Assembly: GCF_001280065.1 (NCBI RefSeq)
Contig: NZ_LGEA01000162.1
Location: 124,001-188,000, forward strand
Length of the DNA: 64,000 nucleotides
Reading direction: 5' to 3'
DNA from: Streptomyces sp. NRRL B-1140
GTDB lineage: Bacteria > Actinomycetota > Actinomycetes > Streptomycetales > Streptomycetaceae
Shown piece after piece: positions 28,396-36,872 of the stretch (position 1 is its first letter; each line of letters starts with the position of its first letter). The notes beneath the pieces were generated by a model. It had not been told where the DNA came from and searched no databases. It worked only from the letters and a program-made list of their open reading frames with translations. A program made the translations under genes and the position numbers.

Positions 28396-28908
28396 TCAGT
28401 CCGGTACGCCGAGGTCCTCCCGCATCAGCCGGCGCATCGCGGACAGCCTCGGCTCGGCCTCCTTCAGCTCGCGCAGAGCACCCTCCGCGCTCTCCCCGTC
28501 CCGGGCCACGCCCCGGTCGAGCCGCTTGACCGCCGTGTCGATGCCCGCGAGGACCTCGTTCACGGACCGTGAGGCATCGAGGATGCGCTCCGGCACGATC
28601 ATCTGGGCCTCGGCGTACCGGTCCCGGTAGTCGCGCCGGGTCTCTTCGAGTTGGTCGCGCTCGGCATCGCCGTAGACCCCGTCGCGGAGGCGGTGCAGGG
28701 CGTCCTTCAGCAGCGTGTGGAACTGGCGTGAGGCCCTGTTCATCGCCGTGTACGCGTCTCTGCGCTCCTCGAAGCGCCGCCGCCGCTCGTCGGCCCGGGT
28801 CTCCTCGTCCCGCTGCCGGGCGGAGAACCGCTGGCTGAGCACCGGTGCGAGGAGTGTGCCGAGGACGCCCACCACGGCGGTGATCATGGCGGTCACTGCG
28901 GCGGTCAT
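28396..28908 (-). CDS. Membrane-anchored coiled-coil protein, unknown function
   Basis: 170 aa, ATG 28908. One N-terminal membrane helix (residues 2-24, TAAVTAMITAVVGVLGTLLAPVL) is followed by a long, strongly charged helical region (RFSARQRDEETRADERRRRFEERRDAYTAMNRASRQFHTLLKDALHRLRDG) and a second helical segment with heptads. No enzymatic motif. Many Streptomyces carry such short anchored coiled coils of unknown role. Its 3' end faces the XRE regulator gene 13 bp away. Confidence 0.75.
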   Translation of the reverse strand: MTAAVTAMITAVVGVLGTLLAPVLSQRFSARQRDEETRADERRRRFEERRDAYTAMNRASRQFHTLLKDALHRLRDGVYGDAERDQLEETRRDYRDRYAEAQMIVPERILDASRSVNEVLAGIDTAVKRLDRGVARDGESAEGALRELKEAEPRLSAMRRLMREDLGVPD

Positions 28909-28931
28909 GCCAGGACCCTACTGACGCGACG

Positions 28932-28963
28932 GGCCCGCCGGAAGCCGAAGCTCCCGACGGGCC
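28932..28963 (-). terminator. UUCG-capped hairpin after the subtilase gene
   Basis: 14-bp stem (with two G-U pairs read on the minus strand) closed by a UUCG tetraloop, 39 bp past the protease stop. The loop sequence C-UUCG-G is an exceptionally stable cap. Confidence 0.85.
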
Positions 28964-29001
28964 GGTGACGCGCTTACGTCACTGCGTGCTTGCCGCGCGT
29001 G

Positions 29002-32000
29002 CTACTTGCCGTAGTACGCGTTGTAGATCGAGATCGTCGACTTGTTGCCCTTCTTGTCGGCGATCTTGGCGTGGAAGGAGATGCCCTTGCCCTTCGCCGG
29101 GTTCTTGACGCTCACCTTGCCGTCCTTGACGGTGAGCTTCTTCCAGGTCTTGCCGTAGTCGTACGAGACGTACACCGACAGCGACTTCAGGTTGCTGCCC
29201 TTGGCCGCGCCCTCGACGGTGACCGGGACCTTGACGGTCTTGTCGGCCGGGGCCTTGCTGTCCAGGTCCGTGGCCGCGAGGAAGCGGGCGGTGGAGACGG
29301 GCAGCTTCGTGATGCCGTTGGTCTTCTTCGAGCGGAACGTCCAGCTCGCGTCGACGCGGGTGGAAGCGGACGCGACCTTGACGCTGCGCTTGACCGAGGT
29401 CGTCAGCTTGTACTCGGCGTCGGCGGCCGGGACCTTGAACTGCTTGTCACCGAACAGCGGGTCGTCGTTGCTGCCGACCTTGGTGCCGTTGCGGTAGAGG
29501 GTCGTGTCGACCGCGGAGAACTTCGAGTAGCCCACGTTGCCCTTGCCGTCGGCGAAGAGCGGCAGGGAACCGTAGATCTGGTCGCCCTCACGGATGACGC
29601 CGAAGTCGCCGGACAGACGCGGCCCGAAGACAGCCGTGTTCACGGTCTTGGAGTAGCTCTTGCCGGCGGCGAAGGTGTGCGTGCCCATCGCGTAGGCGGC
29701 CTCGTCGACCGGGAAGCCCTCCGCGTCCACACCGCCGGACTGGGCGAATTCGAGCTGCCACTTCACGCCGCCCTGGGCGGACAGGTGGAGTGTGCGGGTG
29801 CCCGGCAGGGTCTGCTGGAGGCCGATCGAGGAGGCGCTGGAGCTCCACGGCATCCAGCCCACCGCGTTGATCGAGCCCTTCTTACCGCTCGCCGAGGCGC
29901 CGAGGCCTGCCTTCACCGTGGCGAGCTCGCTCGCCTTGTAGTGCTTGGTGAAACCGGTGGCCAGCTGCTTGACCGGGCCGCCGGCGATGACGTCGTACTC
30001 CTCCTTGCCGCCCTTGGACCAGTGGCCGTCCCACTGCTGGGTCACCGAACCGTCGGTGATCTGCGGGCCGACGTGGGCGCTGCGGAACTTGTCGTAGGAG
30101 TCCAGCCACCAGCCGAAGCCGGAGCTGCTGTCGTCGGTCTCCACCGTGAAGTCGGCCGAGGCGAACTCCGACTTGACGCCGGTGGCCGGGACGGTGATGT
30201 CCACCGGCTTGGCCTTGCGGGCGTCCAGCGTGACGGTCGTGTTCTTGGTGAGGTTCAGCTTGGGCTGGGCCAGCCAGTCCACGCCCTCGAACTTCTCCGG
30301 GTCGTCGCCCACGAAGATGCTCGTGTTCAGGATGTAGGTGCCCTTGGGGAGGCGGGCGGTGACCGTGCCGTCCTCGTCGTACGGCGCTGCCTCCTTCCCC
30401 TTGCCCAGGCCCGCGATGCCGGACAGGTCGGCGCTGTAGTTCTTCGCCGCCTTGCCGTCACGGTCGAGGAACTTCAGCGTCACGTCGTACGACTCGACCT
30501 CGCGCTGCACCGCAGCCGCCGTGCGGACCGTCTGGCCGTCGCCCGTCGCCGTCACGTACGCCGAGTACGCGCCGTCGACGGTGCCGCCCAGCCTGGTGTC
30601 GACGGTGAACGGCACGGAGGCCTTGCCGCTGGCCGGGACCGTCACCGAGGTGGCGCCGAGCTTGAAGAAGCCGGCCGGGGCGGCCTGGTTCTTCGGGTTG
30701 GTGGCCGTCGACGACAGCTTCAGCGTGACGTCCTTCGTACCGAGGTTGCGGTACGTCAGCTCCTTGGTGACCGGCTTGTCGTCGGTGTGCGGCCACTGCT
30801 GCACACCGAAGCTCACCGAGGCGGGGTCGGCGATCACGGACTGCTTGATGGCCTTGTCGACCTGGATCCGGCCCGAACCCTGCTGGAACGGGGTGTACTT
30901 GCCGCCCTTGGTGGAGCCGGTGAGGGCGCCCTTGAGCTCGGCGTACTTCCACTCCGGGTGCTGCTGCTTGAGGATCGCCGCCGCGCCCGCGACATGCGGG
31001 GTCGCCATGGACGTACCGGAGATCGACATGTAGCCGGCCGGCTTCTCGCCGACCTCCTGGGCTATCTGGTTGCCCGGGGCGGAGGCCGCGGTGATGTCCA
31101 CGCCGGGGGCGGTCACGTCGGGCTTGAGGGCACCGTCCATGCCGGGGCCGCGGCTGGAGAAGTCGGCGAGCTTGTCCTTGTCGTCGACCGCGCCGACGGT
31201 CAGGGCCGCGGCGGCGCTGCCCGGGGAGCCGATGGTCTGATCGCCGAAGTCGCCCTCGTTGCCGGCCGCGATGGCGAACAGGACGCCCTTCTCCTCGGAG
31301 AGCTTGTTCACCGCCGCTTCCATCGGGTCGACGGCGGGCGTGTCGAAGCCGCCCAGGCTCATGTTGATGACGTCGGCGCCCTCGGCGACGGCCCACTCCA
31401 TGCCCGCGACGATCTCGGAGTCGCTGCCGAAGCCGCCGTCGTCGAGGACCTTGCCGTTGAGGATCTTCGCGCCGGGCGCGACGCCCTTGAACTTGCCACC
31501 GGACTTCTTGCCGGTGCCGGCCGCGATGGAGGCGACGTGCGTGCCGTGGCCGACCTTGTCGGAGGTGTCGGGCGCGGTGGTGAAGTTCTTGGCGCCGATC
31601 ACCTGCCCCTTGAGGTCGTCGTGGGTGCCGTCGACACCGGTGTCCAGGACGGCGATCTTGGTGCCCTTGCCGTCGAAGCCCTCCGACCACGCCTTGGGAG
31701 CGCCGATCTGCGCGACGGACTTGTCGAGGCTGGCCTTGCGGACGCCGTCGAGCCAGACGTGCGCGATCCCGGCGGCGGTCTTCTCGCCGTTGGTGACCGC
31801 GTCCCAGAGTTCGGCGGTGTCCTTCTGCGGTGTCTGCACCGCGTCCGCGTTCACGGACTTCAGCGTGCGGCTCACGGTGCCCGCCTCGCGGACGTCGGCC
31901 TTGGTGCCGGCGGCGCTGCCCCGGTAGCCGACGATGACCTTCAGGCCCTTCTTCTGGGCCTTGCGGGTCGCGGACTTGTTCAGCTCGGTGACGTCGAAGA

Positions 32001-32328
32001 GCCGCTGGTCGAGCTTGCCCGTGGCGACGAGGCGGGCGGCGTCGGCCGGGATGACGAGGGTGTGGCCGTCGACCTTGCGGACCTGGGCGGGTACGTTCTC
32101 CCGGCCCTTGGCGTGCTCCAGGCCGATGACCCGGCCCTTGGCGTCGAGGACGACGCGGTCGCCGGTGATCAGTGTGATGCGGTGCTTGGCGGTCAGGGAC
32201 GCCGGCTTGGCGGCCGCTGCCGCCTGTTCGCCGCTGGCCGACGCCGGGCTGGTCATGCCCGCGGCCAGGGCCACGGCAGCCGCTGTGGCGACCGTTGCCG
32301 CGCATGCCCTTTTCACTTGTCTGCGCAA
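29002..32328 (-). CDS. Secreted subtilisin-like serine protease (S8), large
   Basis: 1108 aa, TTG start (32328) with AAGGGGGAA upstream; later starts would lose the basic n-region. Signal peptide (1-32) ends ASASGE. A prodomain (about 33-205) precedes the S8 catalytic domain, with Asp229 (VLDTGVDGTH), His261 (GHGTHVAS), oxyanion Asn357 (AAGNEGD) and Ser440 (SISGTSMATPHVAG). About 620 further residues form beta-sandwich domains (Fn3-like segment near 480-600, then Lys-rich beta repeats), much longer than simple subtilisins. Secreted broad-specificity peptidase, probably for extracellular protein degradation in development. Monocistronic; its upstream region has GTTAC repeats. Confidence 0.93.
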   Translation of the reverse strand: MRRQVKRACAATVATAAAVALAAGMTSPASASGEQAAAAAKPASLTAKHRITLITGDRVVLDAKGRVIGLEHAKGRENVPAQVRKVDGHTLVIPADAARLVATGKLDQRLFDVTELNKSATRKAQKKGLKVIVGYRGSAAGTKADVREAGTVSRTLKSVNADAVQTPQKDTAELWDAVTNGEKTAAGIAHVWLDGVRKASLDKSVAQIGAPKAWSEGFDGKGTKIAVLDTGVDGTHDDLKGQVIGAKNFTTAPDTSDKVGHGTHVASIAAGTGKKSGGKFKGVAPGAKILNGKVLDDGGFGSDSEIVAGMEWAVAEGADVINMSLGGFDTPAVDPMEAAVNKLSEEKGVLFAIAAGNEGDFGDQTIGSPGSAAAALTVGAVDDKDKLADFSSRGPGMDGALKPDVTAPGVDITAASAPGNQIAQEVGEKPAGYMSISGTSMATPHVAGAAAILKQQHPEWKYAELKGALTGSTKGGKYTPFQQGSGRIQVDKAIKQSVIADPASVSFGVQQWPHTDDKPVTKELTYRNLGTKDVTLKLSSTATNPKNQAAPAGFFKLGATSVTVPASGKASVPFTVDTRLGGTVDGAYSAYVTATGDGQTVRTAAAVQREVESYDVTLKFLDRDGKAAKNYSADLSGIAGLGKGKEAAPYDEDGTVTARLPKGTYILNTSIFVGDDPEKFEGVDWLAQPKLNLTKNTTVTLDARKAKPVDITVPATGVKSEFASADFTVETDDSSSGFGWWLDSYDKFRSAHVGPQITDGSVTQQWDGHWSKGGKEEYDVIAGGPVKQLATGFTKHYKASELATVKAGLGASASGKKGSINAVGWMPWSSSASSIGLQQTLPGTRTLHLSAQGGVKWQLEFAQSGGVDAEGFPVDEAAYAMGTHTFAAGKSYSKTVNTAVFGPRLSGDFGVIREGDQIYGSLPLFADGKGNVGYSKFSAVDTTLYRNGTKVGSNDDPLFGDKQFKVPAADAEYKLTTSVKRSVKVASASTRVDASWTFRSKKTNGITKLPVSTARFLAATDLDSKAPADKTVKVPVTVEGAAKGSNLKSLSVYVSYDYGKTWKKLTVKDGKVSVKNPAKGKGISFHAKIADKKGNKSTISIYNAYYGK

Positions 32329-32484
32329 GTTTCCCCCTTGCAGAAGAACCGGGTGAATTCCCCGTTCACCCGGCCGGGGGTGGTCTCGTACGCATGCACG
32401 TACACCCCCCGGAATACGCAGTATGCCGAGGGGTGATCACGTGCTCAATAGATGAGAGGAAGGTAAGAAATCCGTCGGCCGACT

Positions 32485-32527
32485 GTTACACAGCCGTCGG
32501 AACTCCGTTACAGGGCCACGTGGTTAC
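32485..32527. promoter_or_regulatory. Three GTTAC direct repeats upstream of the subtilase
   Basis: GTTAC occurs at 32485, 32507 and 32523, the first two as GTTACA exactly 22 bp (two helical turns) apart. They lie about 160-200 bp upstream of the protease start on the minus strand and overlap the stop of the ABC ATPase gene. Spaced direct repeats of this type are bound by OmpR-family response regulators such as MtrA/GlnR in actinobacteria; assignment here is tentative. The rest of the 195-bp gap has no other clear structure. Confidence 0.4.
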
Positions 32528-33207
32528 GCACGCGCGTTCTCCTTGACGGTGATCCGGCCCTTGCGGATCGTCGCCAGACGCGGGGCCTTCTGCGCTATCG
32601 CCGAGTCGTGGGTGACCATCACGAAGGTGAGACCGAGCTCCTCCCACATGCGTTCGAGCACGTCCATGATCTCGTCGCGCATGGATTCGTCGAGATTTCC
32701 CGTGGGTTCGTCGGCGAGGAGCACCTTCGGCTGTTTCACCAGGGCCCGGGCGATGGCCACGCGTTGCTGCTGGCCGCCGGACATCTCGCCGGGCAGATGG
32801 GCGAGGCGTTCGCCGAGGCCGACCGACCTCAGTGCCTCGGCGGCCTGTTCGCGTCGCTGTCTCGGTTTCACGCCGAGCGGGACGAGGGCGGTCTCCACGT
32901 TTTCCTGCGCGGTGAGCGTCGGGATGAGGTTGAAGGACTGGAAGACGAAACCGATGCTTTCGCTTCTGACCCGGGTCAGTCGTGCCTCCGGCAGCGCGGC
33001 GAGATCGGTGCCGTCCAGGACGACCTGTCCGGAGGTGGGGCGGTCCAGACCGCCGAGCATCTGGAGCAGGGTGGATTTGCCGCCACCGGTGGGGCCCTGA
33101 ATGACCAGCCGGTCGCCGTCGGGAATGGTGAGGTCGATGCCGTCGAGGGCTTGCACGGTGTCCTTGGAACGGGTGTAGTGCTTGGTGACGGCTCTTAGTT
33201 CGTACAT
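32524..33207 (-). CDS. ABC transporter ATPase (MacB/LolD type)
   Basis: 227 aa, ATG 33207 with AAGGAG 8 nt upstream. Walker A GPTGGGKST (38-46), Q-loop FVFQSFNLIPTLTAQENV, signature MSGGQQQRVAIARAL, Walker B VLLADEPTGNLD and H-loop THDS are intact. The FQSFNL(I/L)P motif is diagnostic of the MacB/LolD/FtsE group, which power mechanotransmission rather than classic import. Cotranscribed behind the FtsX-like permease gene with a 103-bp gap. The partners probably export or extract a lipid, peptide or lipoprotein. Confidence 0.93.
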   Translation of the reverse strand: MYELRAVTKHYTRSKDTVQALDGIDLTIPDGDRLVIQGPTGGGKSTLLQMLGGLDRPTSGQVVLDGTDLAALPEARLTRVRSESIGFVFQSFNLIPTLTAQENVETALVPLGVKPRQRREQAAEALRSVGLGERLAHLPGEMSGGQQQRVAIARALVKQPKVLLADEPTGNLDESMRDEIMDVLERMWEELGLTFVMVTHDSAIAQKAPRLATIRKGRITVKENARA

Positions 33208-33310
33208 GGCTGGGCTCCTTGGATGGTCTTTCGGGTGCGGGCCGCGGGGGCTGGTCGCGCGCATGGGGCGGAGCCGCATATCGCTGGGCCCCGCGCCGCT
33301 GAATGGGCCA

Positions 33311-34762
33311 CTACTCGACCCGGCGCAGTGCATCCGCAGGCCGGAGTCGCGAAGCCCGCCAGCCACCGAACGCGCCCGCGATCAGACCGCCCGCGACGGC
33401 GAGGCCCACCGCCAGCGCGATCGTCGTCAGGGCGACCGGTGCGGTGAGGGCGACGTCGAGGGTCCTGCCCGCCGCCTCACGGCCGGGACCGCCCCTGAAG
33501 CCCCCGAAGCCGCCGCCACCGGCCCCACCCCCGCCCAACTGCGCCTGCAGCGTGGGGCTGACGGCAGTCACCGCGTACGCCCCCGCCAGGCCCAGCGCGA
33601 TCCCCAGCGCACCGCCCACCAGCCCGTTGACGACCGCCTCTCCGACCACCTGCCGGGTCACCCGGCTCGACTTCCAGCCCAGTGCCTTGAGCGTGCCGAA
33701 CTCGCGGACCCGCCGGGAGACCGCCGAGGACGTCAGCAGGCCCGCCACCAGGAACGCGGCCACGAGCACCGTGATCGAGAGCCACGTGCCGACACGCGCG
33801 GCGAGGGAGGAGGCCGTGGACAGGGAGCCGGAGACGGTGCCGGCGAGGTCGGCGGAGGTGGTGACCGTCGTGCCGGGGATGTTCTTCTGGATCTCCGACT
33901 TGACGCCGGTGATCCGCTGCGAATCAGTGGCCTTGACGTAGACCGTGGTGACCTTGTCCTTGGCGCCGGCCAGAGTCTGAGCCTGTTTCAGCGGGATGTA
34001 GAGGTTCGCTGCCGCGTCGCCGCTGTCGGCCGTGGCGATGCCGACCACCTTGAACTTGCTGCCCTTGATGGTGACCGTGGAGCCGGTCTTGAGCTTCTTC
34101 TCCTTGGCGTACGCCGAGTCGGCGACGGCGACCTTCGCGTTCGTCTCGGCCGTCGTGAACGAACGCCCGCTGGTGATCTTCGAAGAGGTCAGCGGGCCCA
34201 GGGCCGGCTTGGTGACGTCGGTCCCGTAGACCGAGTAGTTGTTGACGTCGAAGTCGGCGCCGCCGCCCTCGACGCGGCCCTGCGGCGAGGGCAGCGCCCC
34301 GCCCCGGCCGCGGCCCTGCTCACCGCCGCTTTCGCCCTGCTCCAACCGGCCCCGCGTGAACGCACCGCTGACCTTGACGACCTGGAGGCTCAGCCCGCCC
34401 ACCGCGTCCGCGACGCCGCTCTGCGCGTCGACCTTGCCCACCGTCGATGCCGCCAGGGTCTGGAAGCCCTGCACCATGACACGGTCGCTGCTCTGCTCAC
34501 CGCCCGAGTCGTCGTCCTGGGCGTCGAAGCGGAAGCGCGGCCGTTCGGAGCTGCTCCCGGCCGGGGCCGCGGCCTTGGTGACGGTCATGTCCGTGCCCAG
34601 CCCGTACAGCGACTGGAGGACCTTGTCCTGCGCCCTGCCCATGCCGGCGGAAACGGACGTCACGACGATGACCAGCGCGATACCCAGTGCCAGTCCGGAG
34701 GCGACGACGAGGGCCGCCTTTCTGCGGCGGCGCAACTCGCGCCTCAGGTAGGTGAAGAACAT
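33311..34762 (-). CDS. FtsX-like ABC permease (MacB family)
   Basis: 483 aa, ATG 34762. Topology is one N-terminal helix (residues 15-38), a large extracytoplasmic domain and three C-terminal helices (about 325-475), the FtsX/MacB arrangement. The conserved RRVREFGTLKALGWKSSRVTRQVVGEA cytoplasmic loop contacts the ATPase. Two low-complexity insertions are odd: RGRLEQGESGGEQGRGRGGALPSP (about 137-160) in the periplasm-facing domain and a Gly-rich GGGGAGGGGFGGFRGG before the last helix. First gene of the permease-ATPase pair. Confidence 0.9.
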   Translation of the reverse strand: MFFTYLRRELRRRRKAALVVASGLALGIALVIVVTSVSAGMGRAQDKVLQSLYGLGTDMTVTKAAAPAGSSSERPRFRFDAQDDDSGGEQSSDRVMVQGFQTLAASTVGKVDAQSGVADAVGGLSLQVVKVSGAFTRGRLEQGESGGEQGRGRGGALPSPQGRVEGGGADFDVNNYSVYGTDVTKPALGPLTSSKITSGRSFTTAETNAKVAVADSAYAKEKKLKTGSTVTIKGSKFKVVGIATADSGDAAANLYIPLKQAQTLAGAKDKVTTVYVKATDSQRITGVKSEIQKNIPGTTVTTSADLAGTVSGSLSTASSLAARVGTWLSITVLVAAFLVAGLLTSSAVSRRVREFGTLKALGWKSSRVTRQVVGEAVVNGLVGGALGIALGLAGAYAVTAVSPTLQAQLGGGGAGGGGFGGFRGGPGREAAGRTLDVALTAPVALTTIALAVGLAVAGGLIAGAFGGWRASRLRPADALRRVE

Positions 34763-34829
34763 GGACGCAAGCTAGGAGCGGTGTGTGATGAGGGCTTGAG
34801 CCACGCATAAGAGGTGCATGAGAACAGCC

Positions 34830-34875
34830 GAAAGGCCGCCGCCCACCCCTCGTCCGGGGCGGGCGGCGGCCTTTC
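34830..34875 (-). terminator. Long perfect hairpin after the L,D-transpeptidase gene
   Basis: 15-bp perfect inverted repeat (GAAAGGCCGCCGCCC / GGGCGGCGGCCTTTC) with an inner 4-bp CCCC/GGGG stem, 31 bp past the transpeptidase stop. On the minus strand the stem ends in CTTTC, so a short U-run is present. Confidence 0.88.
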
Positions 34876-34905
34876 GTCAGCCGAGTGGCGAGATGCGGCG
34901 CGCCG

Positions 34906-36153
34906 TCAGACGGCCGAGCCCGCCTTCCAGTCGGCCCAGTTCATGTTCCAGCCGTTGAGGCCGTTGTCCGGCGCGACGGTCTTGTCGCCGGTGTTCTGGA
35001 CGACCACCACGTCACCGAGCATCGAGTTCTTGAAGAACCAGGCGCCCGGGGTGTTCGGGTCGTTGGCGCCCTTGGCGTCCTGCAGGCCGACGCAGCCGTG
35101 GCTGGTGTTCACGCTGCCGAAGATGGACTTCGCGCCCCAGTAGTTGCCGTGGATGAAGGTGCCGGAGCTGGAGAGGCGGATGGCGTGCGGCACATCCTTG
35201 ATGTCGTACTCGCCCTTGCCGTCGTCGTCCGTGAAGCCCACGGTCGCGCCGTTCATGCGCGTCTCCTTGAACTTCTCGGACATCACCATGATGCCCTCGT
35301 AGGTCTTGTTCTCGGGCGAGCCGGCGGAGATCGGGATCGTGCGGACGACCTTGCCGTCCTGCGTGATCTTCATCTTCTTGGTCTTCGCGTCGACGTACGA
35401 GACCTGGTTGCGGCCGATCTTGAAGGTGACCGTCTTCTGCTGGACGCCGAAGACGCCCTTGGCTCCCTCGACGCCGTCGAGCGCGAGCTTCAGCGTGACG
35501 GTGGAGCCTTCCTTCCAGTAGTCCTCGGGCCGGCAGTCCATGCGGTTGGCGTTGAACCAGTGGCAGGCGACCTCCTGGCCGCTGGTCGTGCTGACCTTGA
35601 TGCCCTTCTGGACCGCGGCCTTGTTGGTGATCGCCTTGTCGAAGTTGATCGACACCGGCATGCCGACGCCCACGGTGGTGCCGTCGTCCGGCGTGAAGTT
35701 GCCGATGAAGCTGTTGGCCGGAGAGACCGTGGTGAACGAGGCGTTCTCGTGGGCGACGCGACCGTCGGAGTCCTTCGCCTCGGCCGCCAGCTTGTAGGTG
35801 GTGGACCGCTCCAGCTGCGTGCTGGGCTTCCAGCTCTTCTTGTCGGCGGATATCTGGCCGCTGACCTCGTTGCCCTCGTTCGTCGTCATCTTCACGTTCG
35901 TGAGCGTTCCCTTGCTCACGGTGACGGCGGCGGAGTTGTTGATGGAGGCGTTGTCGGAGCCGTCCTCGGGCGTGATCTTGATCTGCGCCTCGGAGGTCTT
36001 CTTCGCCGCGGCCTCGTCCACCTTCGACTGGGAGCTGTCGCCGCTACCCCCGGAGGCGTCGTCGTCGCCACCCGAACACGCCGAGAGCACCAGCACTCCG
36101 CCGAGCAGTGCGGACGCGACCGTCAGGCCCTTGCGCCGCTTACTGACCGTCAT
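34906..36153 (-). CDS. L,D-transpeptidase lipoprotein (YkuD, Ig-like domains)
   Basis: 415 aa from ATG 36153, which has GGAG 9 nt upstream; ATG 36168 is an alternative. A lipoprotein signal peptide ends in the lipobox LSAC (Cys26). After an acidic linker come two Ig-like domains (about 65-275) and a YkuD domain (about 280-400) with the catalytic motif HGNYWG...SVNTSHGCVGL (Cys354). It makes 3-3 (DAP-DAP) cross-links in peptidoglycan, is resistant to most penicillins and is anchored to the outer face of the membrane. It is monocistronic; 18-bp repeats precede it. Confidence 0.94.
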   Translation of the reverse strand: MTVSKRRKGLTVASALLGGVLVLSACSGGDDDASGGSGDSSQSKVDEAAAKKTSEAQIKITPEDGSDNASINNSAAVTVSKGTLTNVKMTTNEGNEVSGQISADKKSWKPSTQLERSTTYKLAAEAKDSDGRVAHENASFTTVSPANSFIGNFTPDDGTTVGVGMPVSINFDKAITNKAAVQKGIKVSTTSGQEVACHWFNANRMDCRPEDYWKEGSTVTLKLALDGVEGAKGVFGVQQKTVTFKIGRNQVSYVDAKTKKMKITQDGKVVRTIPISAGSPENKTYEGIMVMSEKFKETRMNGATVGFTDDDGKGEYDIKDVPHAIRLSSSGTFIHGNYWGAKSIFGSVNTSHGCVGLQDAKGANDPNTPGAWFFKNSMLGDVVVVQNTGDKTVAPDNGLNGWNMNWADWKAGSAV

Positions 36154-36190
36154 CACACGCTTCTCCATCGTTGCCGATTTCCCCAAAACC

Positions 36191-36238
36191 CCGAGTGTCC
36201 CCGTCACCACCGAGTGCCCCGTCACCACTGAGTGCCCC
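36191..36238. repeat. 18-bp direct repeats upstream of the L,D-transpeptidase
   Basis: GTCACCACCGAGTGCCCC (36203-36220) and GTCACCACTGAGTGCCCC (36221-36238) are adjacent copies with one mismatch; a degraded partial copy (CCGAGTGTCCCC, 36191-36202) precedes them. They lie 40-85 bp upstream of the start codon, so they could be stacked regulator sites or slippage products. Confidence 0.8.
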
Positions 36239-36384
36239 CGCCGGAACTCGTGAGTCCTCATCCGGAACTTTCAACGCTACGGCCGGCTCGTCCGGTTCCC
36301 CAGGTCGCGCAGGTGTGGGGATCACCACGTCGTGACGGGTGGTGCCGGCGTTACAGGTGCGGTCGGTGCGCCGCTTGAGACGCG

Positions 36385-36413
36385 AAAAACCCGGGCGGCG
36401 GTTGCCCCCCGGG
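36385..36413 (-). terminator. Hairpin plus T-run after the 36434 gene
   Basis: 10-bp inverted repeat with one mismatch (CCCGGGGGGC / GCCGCCCGGG on the minus strand) followed by TTTTT; a classical intrinsic terminator, 20 bp past the stop codon. Confidence 0.85.
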
Positions 36414-36433
36414 GCCACGAGTTCCCGGACGGT

Positions 36434-36763
36434 TCAGCCGTCGCTGTCCTCGCCATCATCCTCGTCGAGGTCCCAGTCCGGCGACTCGGGGTCGTGGTCG
36501 ACCCGCTCGCTGCTCCAGGAGGCTTGCTGGAGTTCCACCCCCGGCACCTCGCTGACCAGGTCGAACGGGTCCACGAGGTACGCGAGGGCCTCCGCGGTGT
36601 CTTCCGTCACAGCGCTCTCGGTGTGGGCCCGCTCCGCCGCCGGCATCCCTTCCTCGCCGGCGATCCGGCGCAGCGCGGCCTTGGTGACCGCGTCCGCGTC
36701 GTCGACCTCGAGAACGAGTTCCACCCGAAGCCGTACAAAACGTGATGTCTCTGGTGTGCTCAT
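36434..36763 (-). CDS. Conserved small acidic hypothetical protein
   Basis: 109 aa, ATG 36763 (MSTPETSRFVRLRVELVLEVDDADAVTKAALRRIAGEEGMP). The frame is open far upstream, but only this part follows a start codon with typical gene composition, and a terminator follows. Predicted ferredoxin-like alpha/beta start followed by a very acidic, disordered C-terminus (DHDPESPDWDLDEDDGEDSDG). No domain recognised. Divergent from the sortase-type protein gene, with 109 bp between. Confidence 0.75.
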   Translation of the reverse strand: MSTPETSRFVRLRVELVLEVDDADAVTKAALRRIAGEEGMPAAERAHTESAVTEDTAEALAYLVDPFDLVSEVPGVELQQASWSSERVDHDPESPDWDLDEDDGEDSDG

Positions 36764-36872
36764 GGCGGGAGCGTACGTCCAGGTCCTCCCGTGACTTTCC
36801 CGTGACCCGCGACTTTCACTAACATCGCCCCACACGGCCAATTCGCCGACGTCACAAGGGGATCGATATTCC

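Noticed and set aside
29002..32400. Very long open frame on the plus strand opposite the subtilase
   Set aside because: Long antisense frames are expected opposite high-GC3 genes; the minus-strand product has signal peptide and a complete catalytic triad, the plus-strand one is Val/Gly/Arg/Asp-rich without domains.
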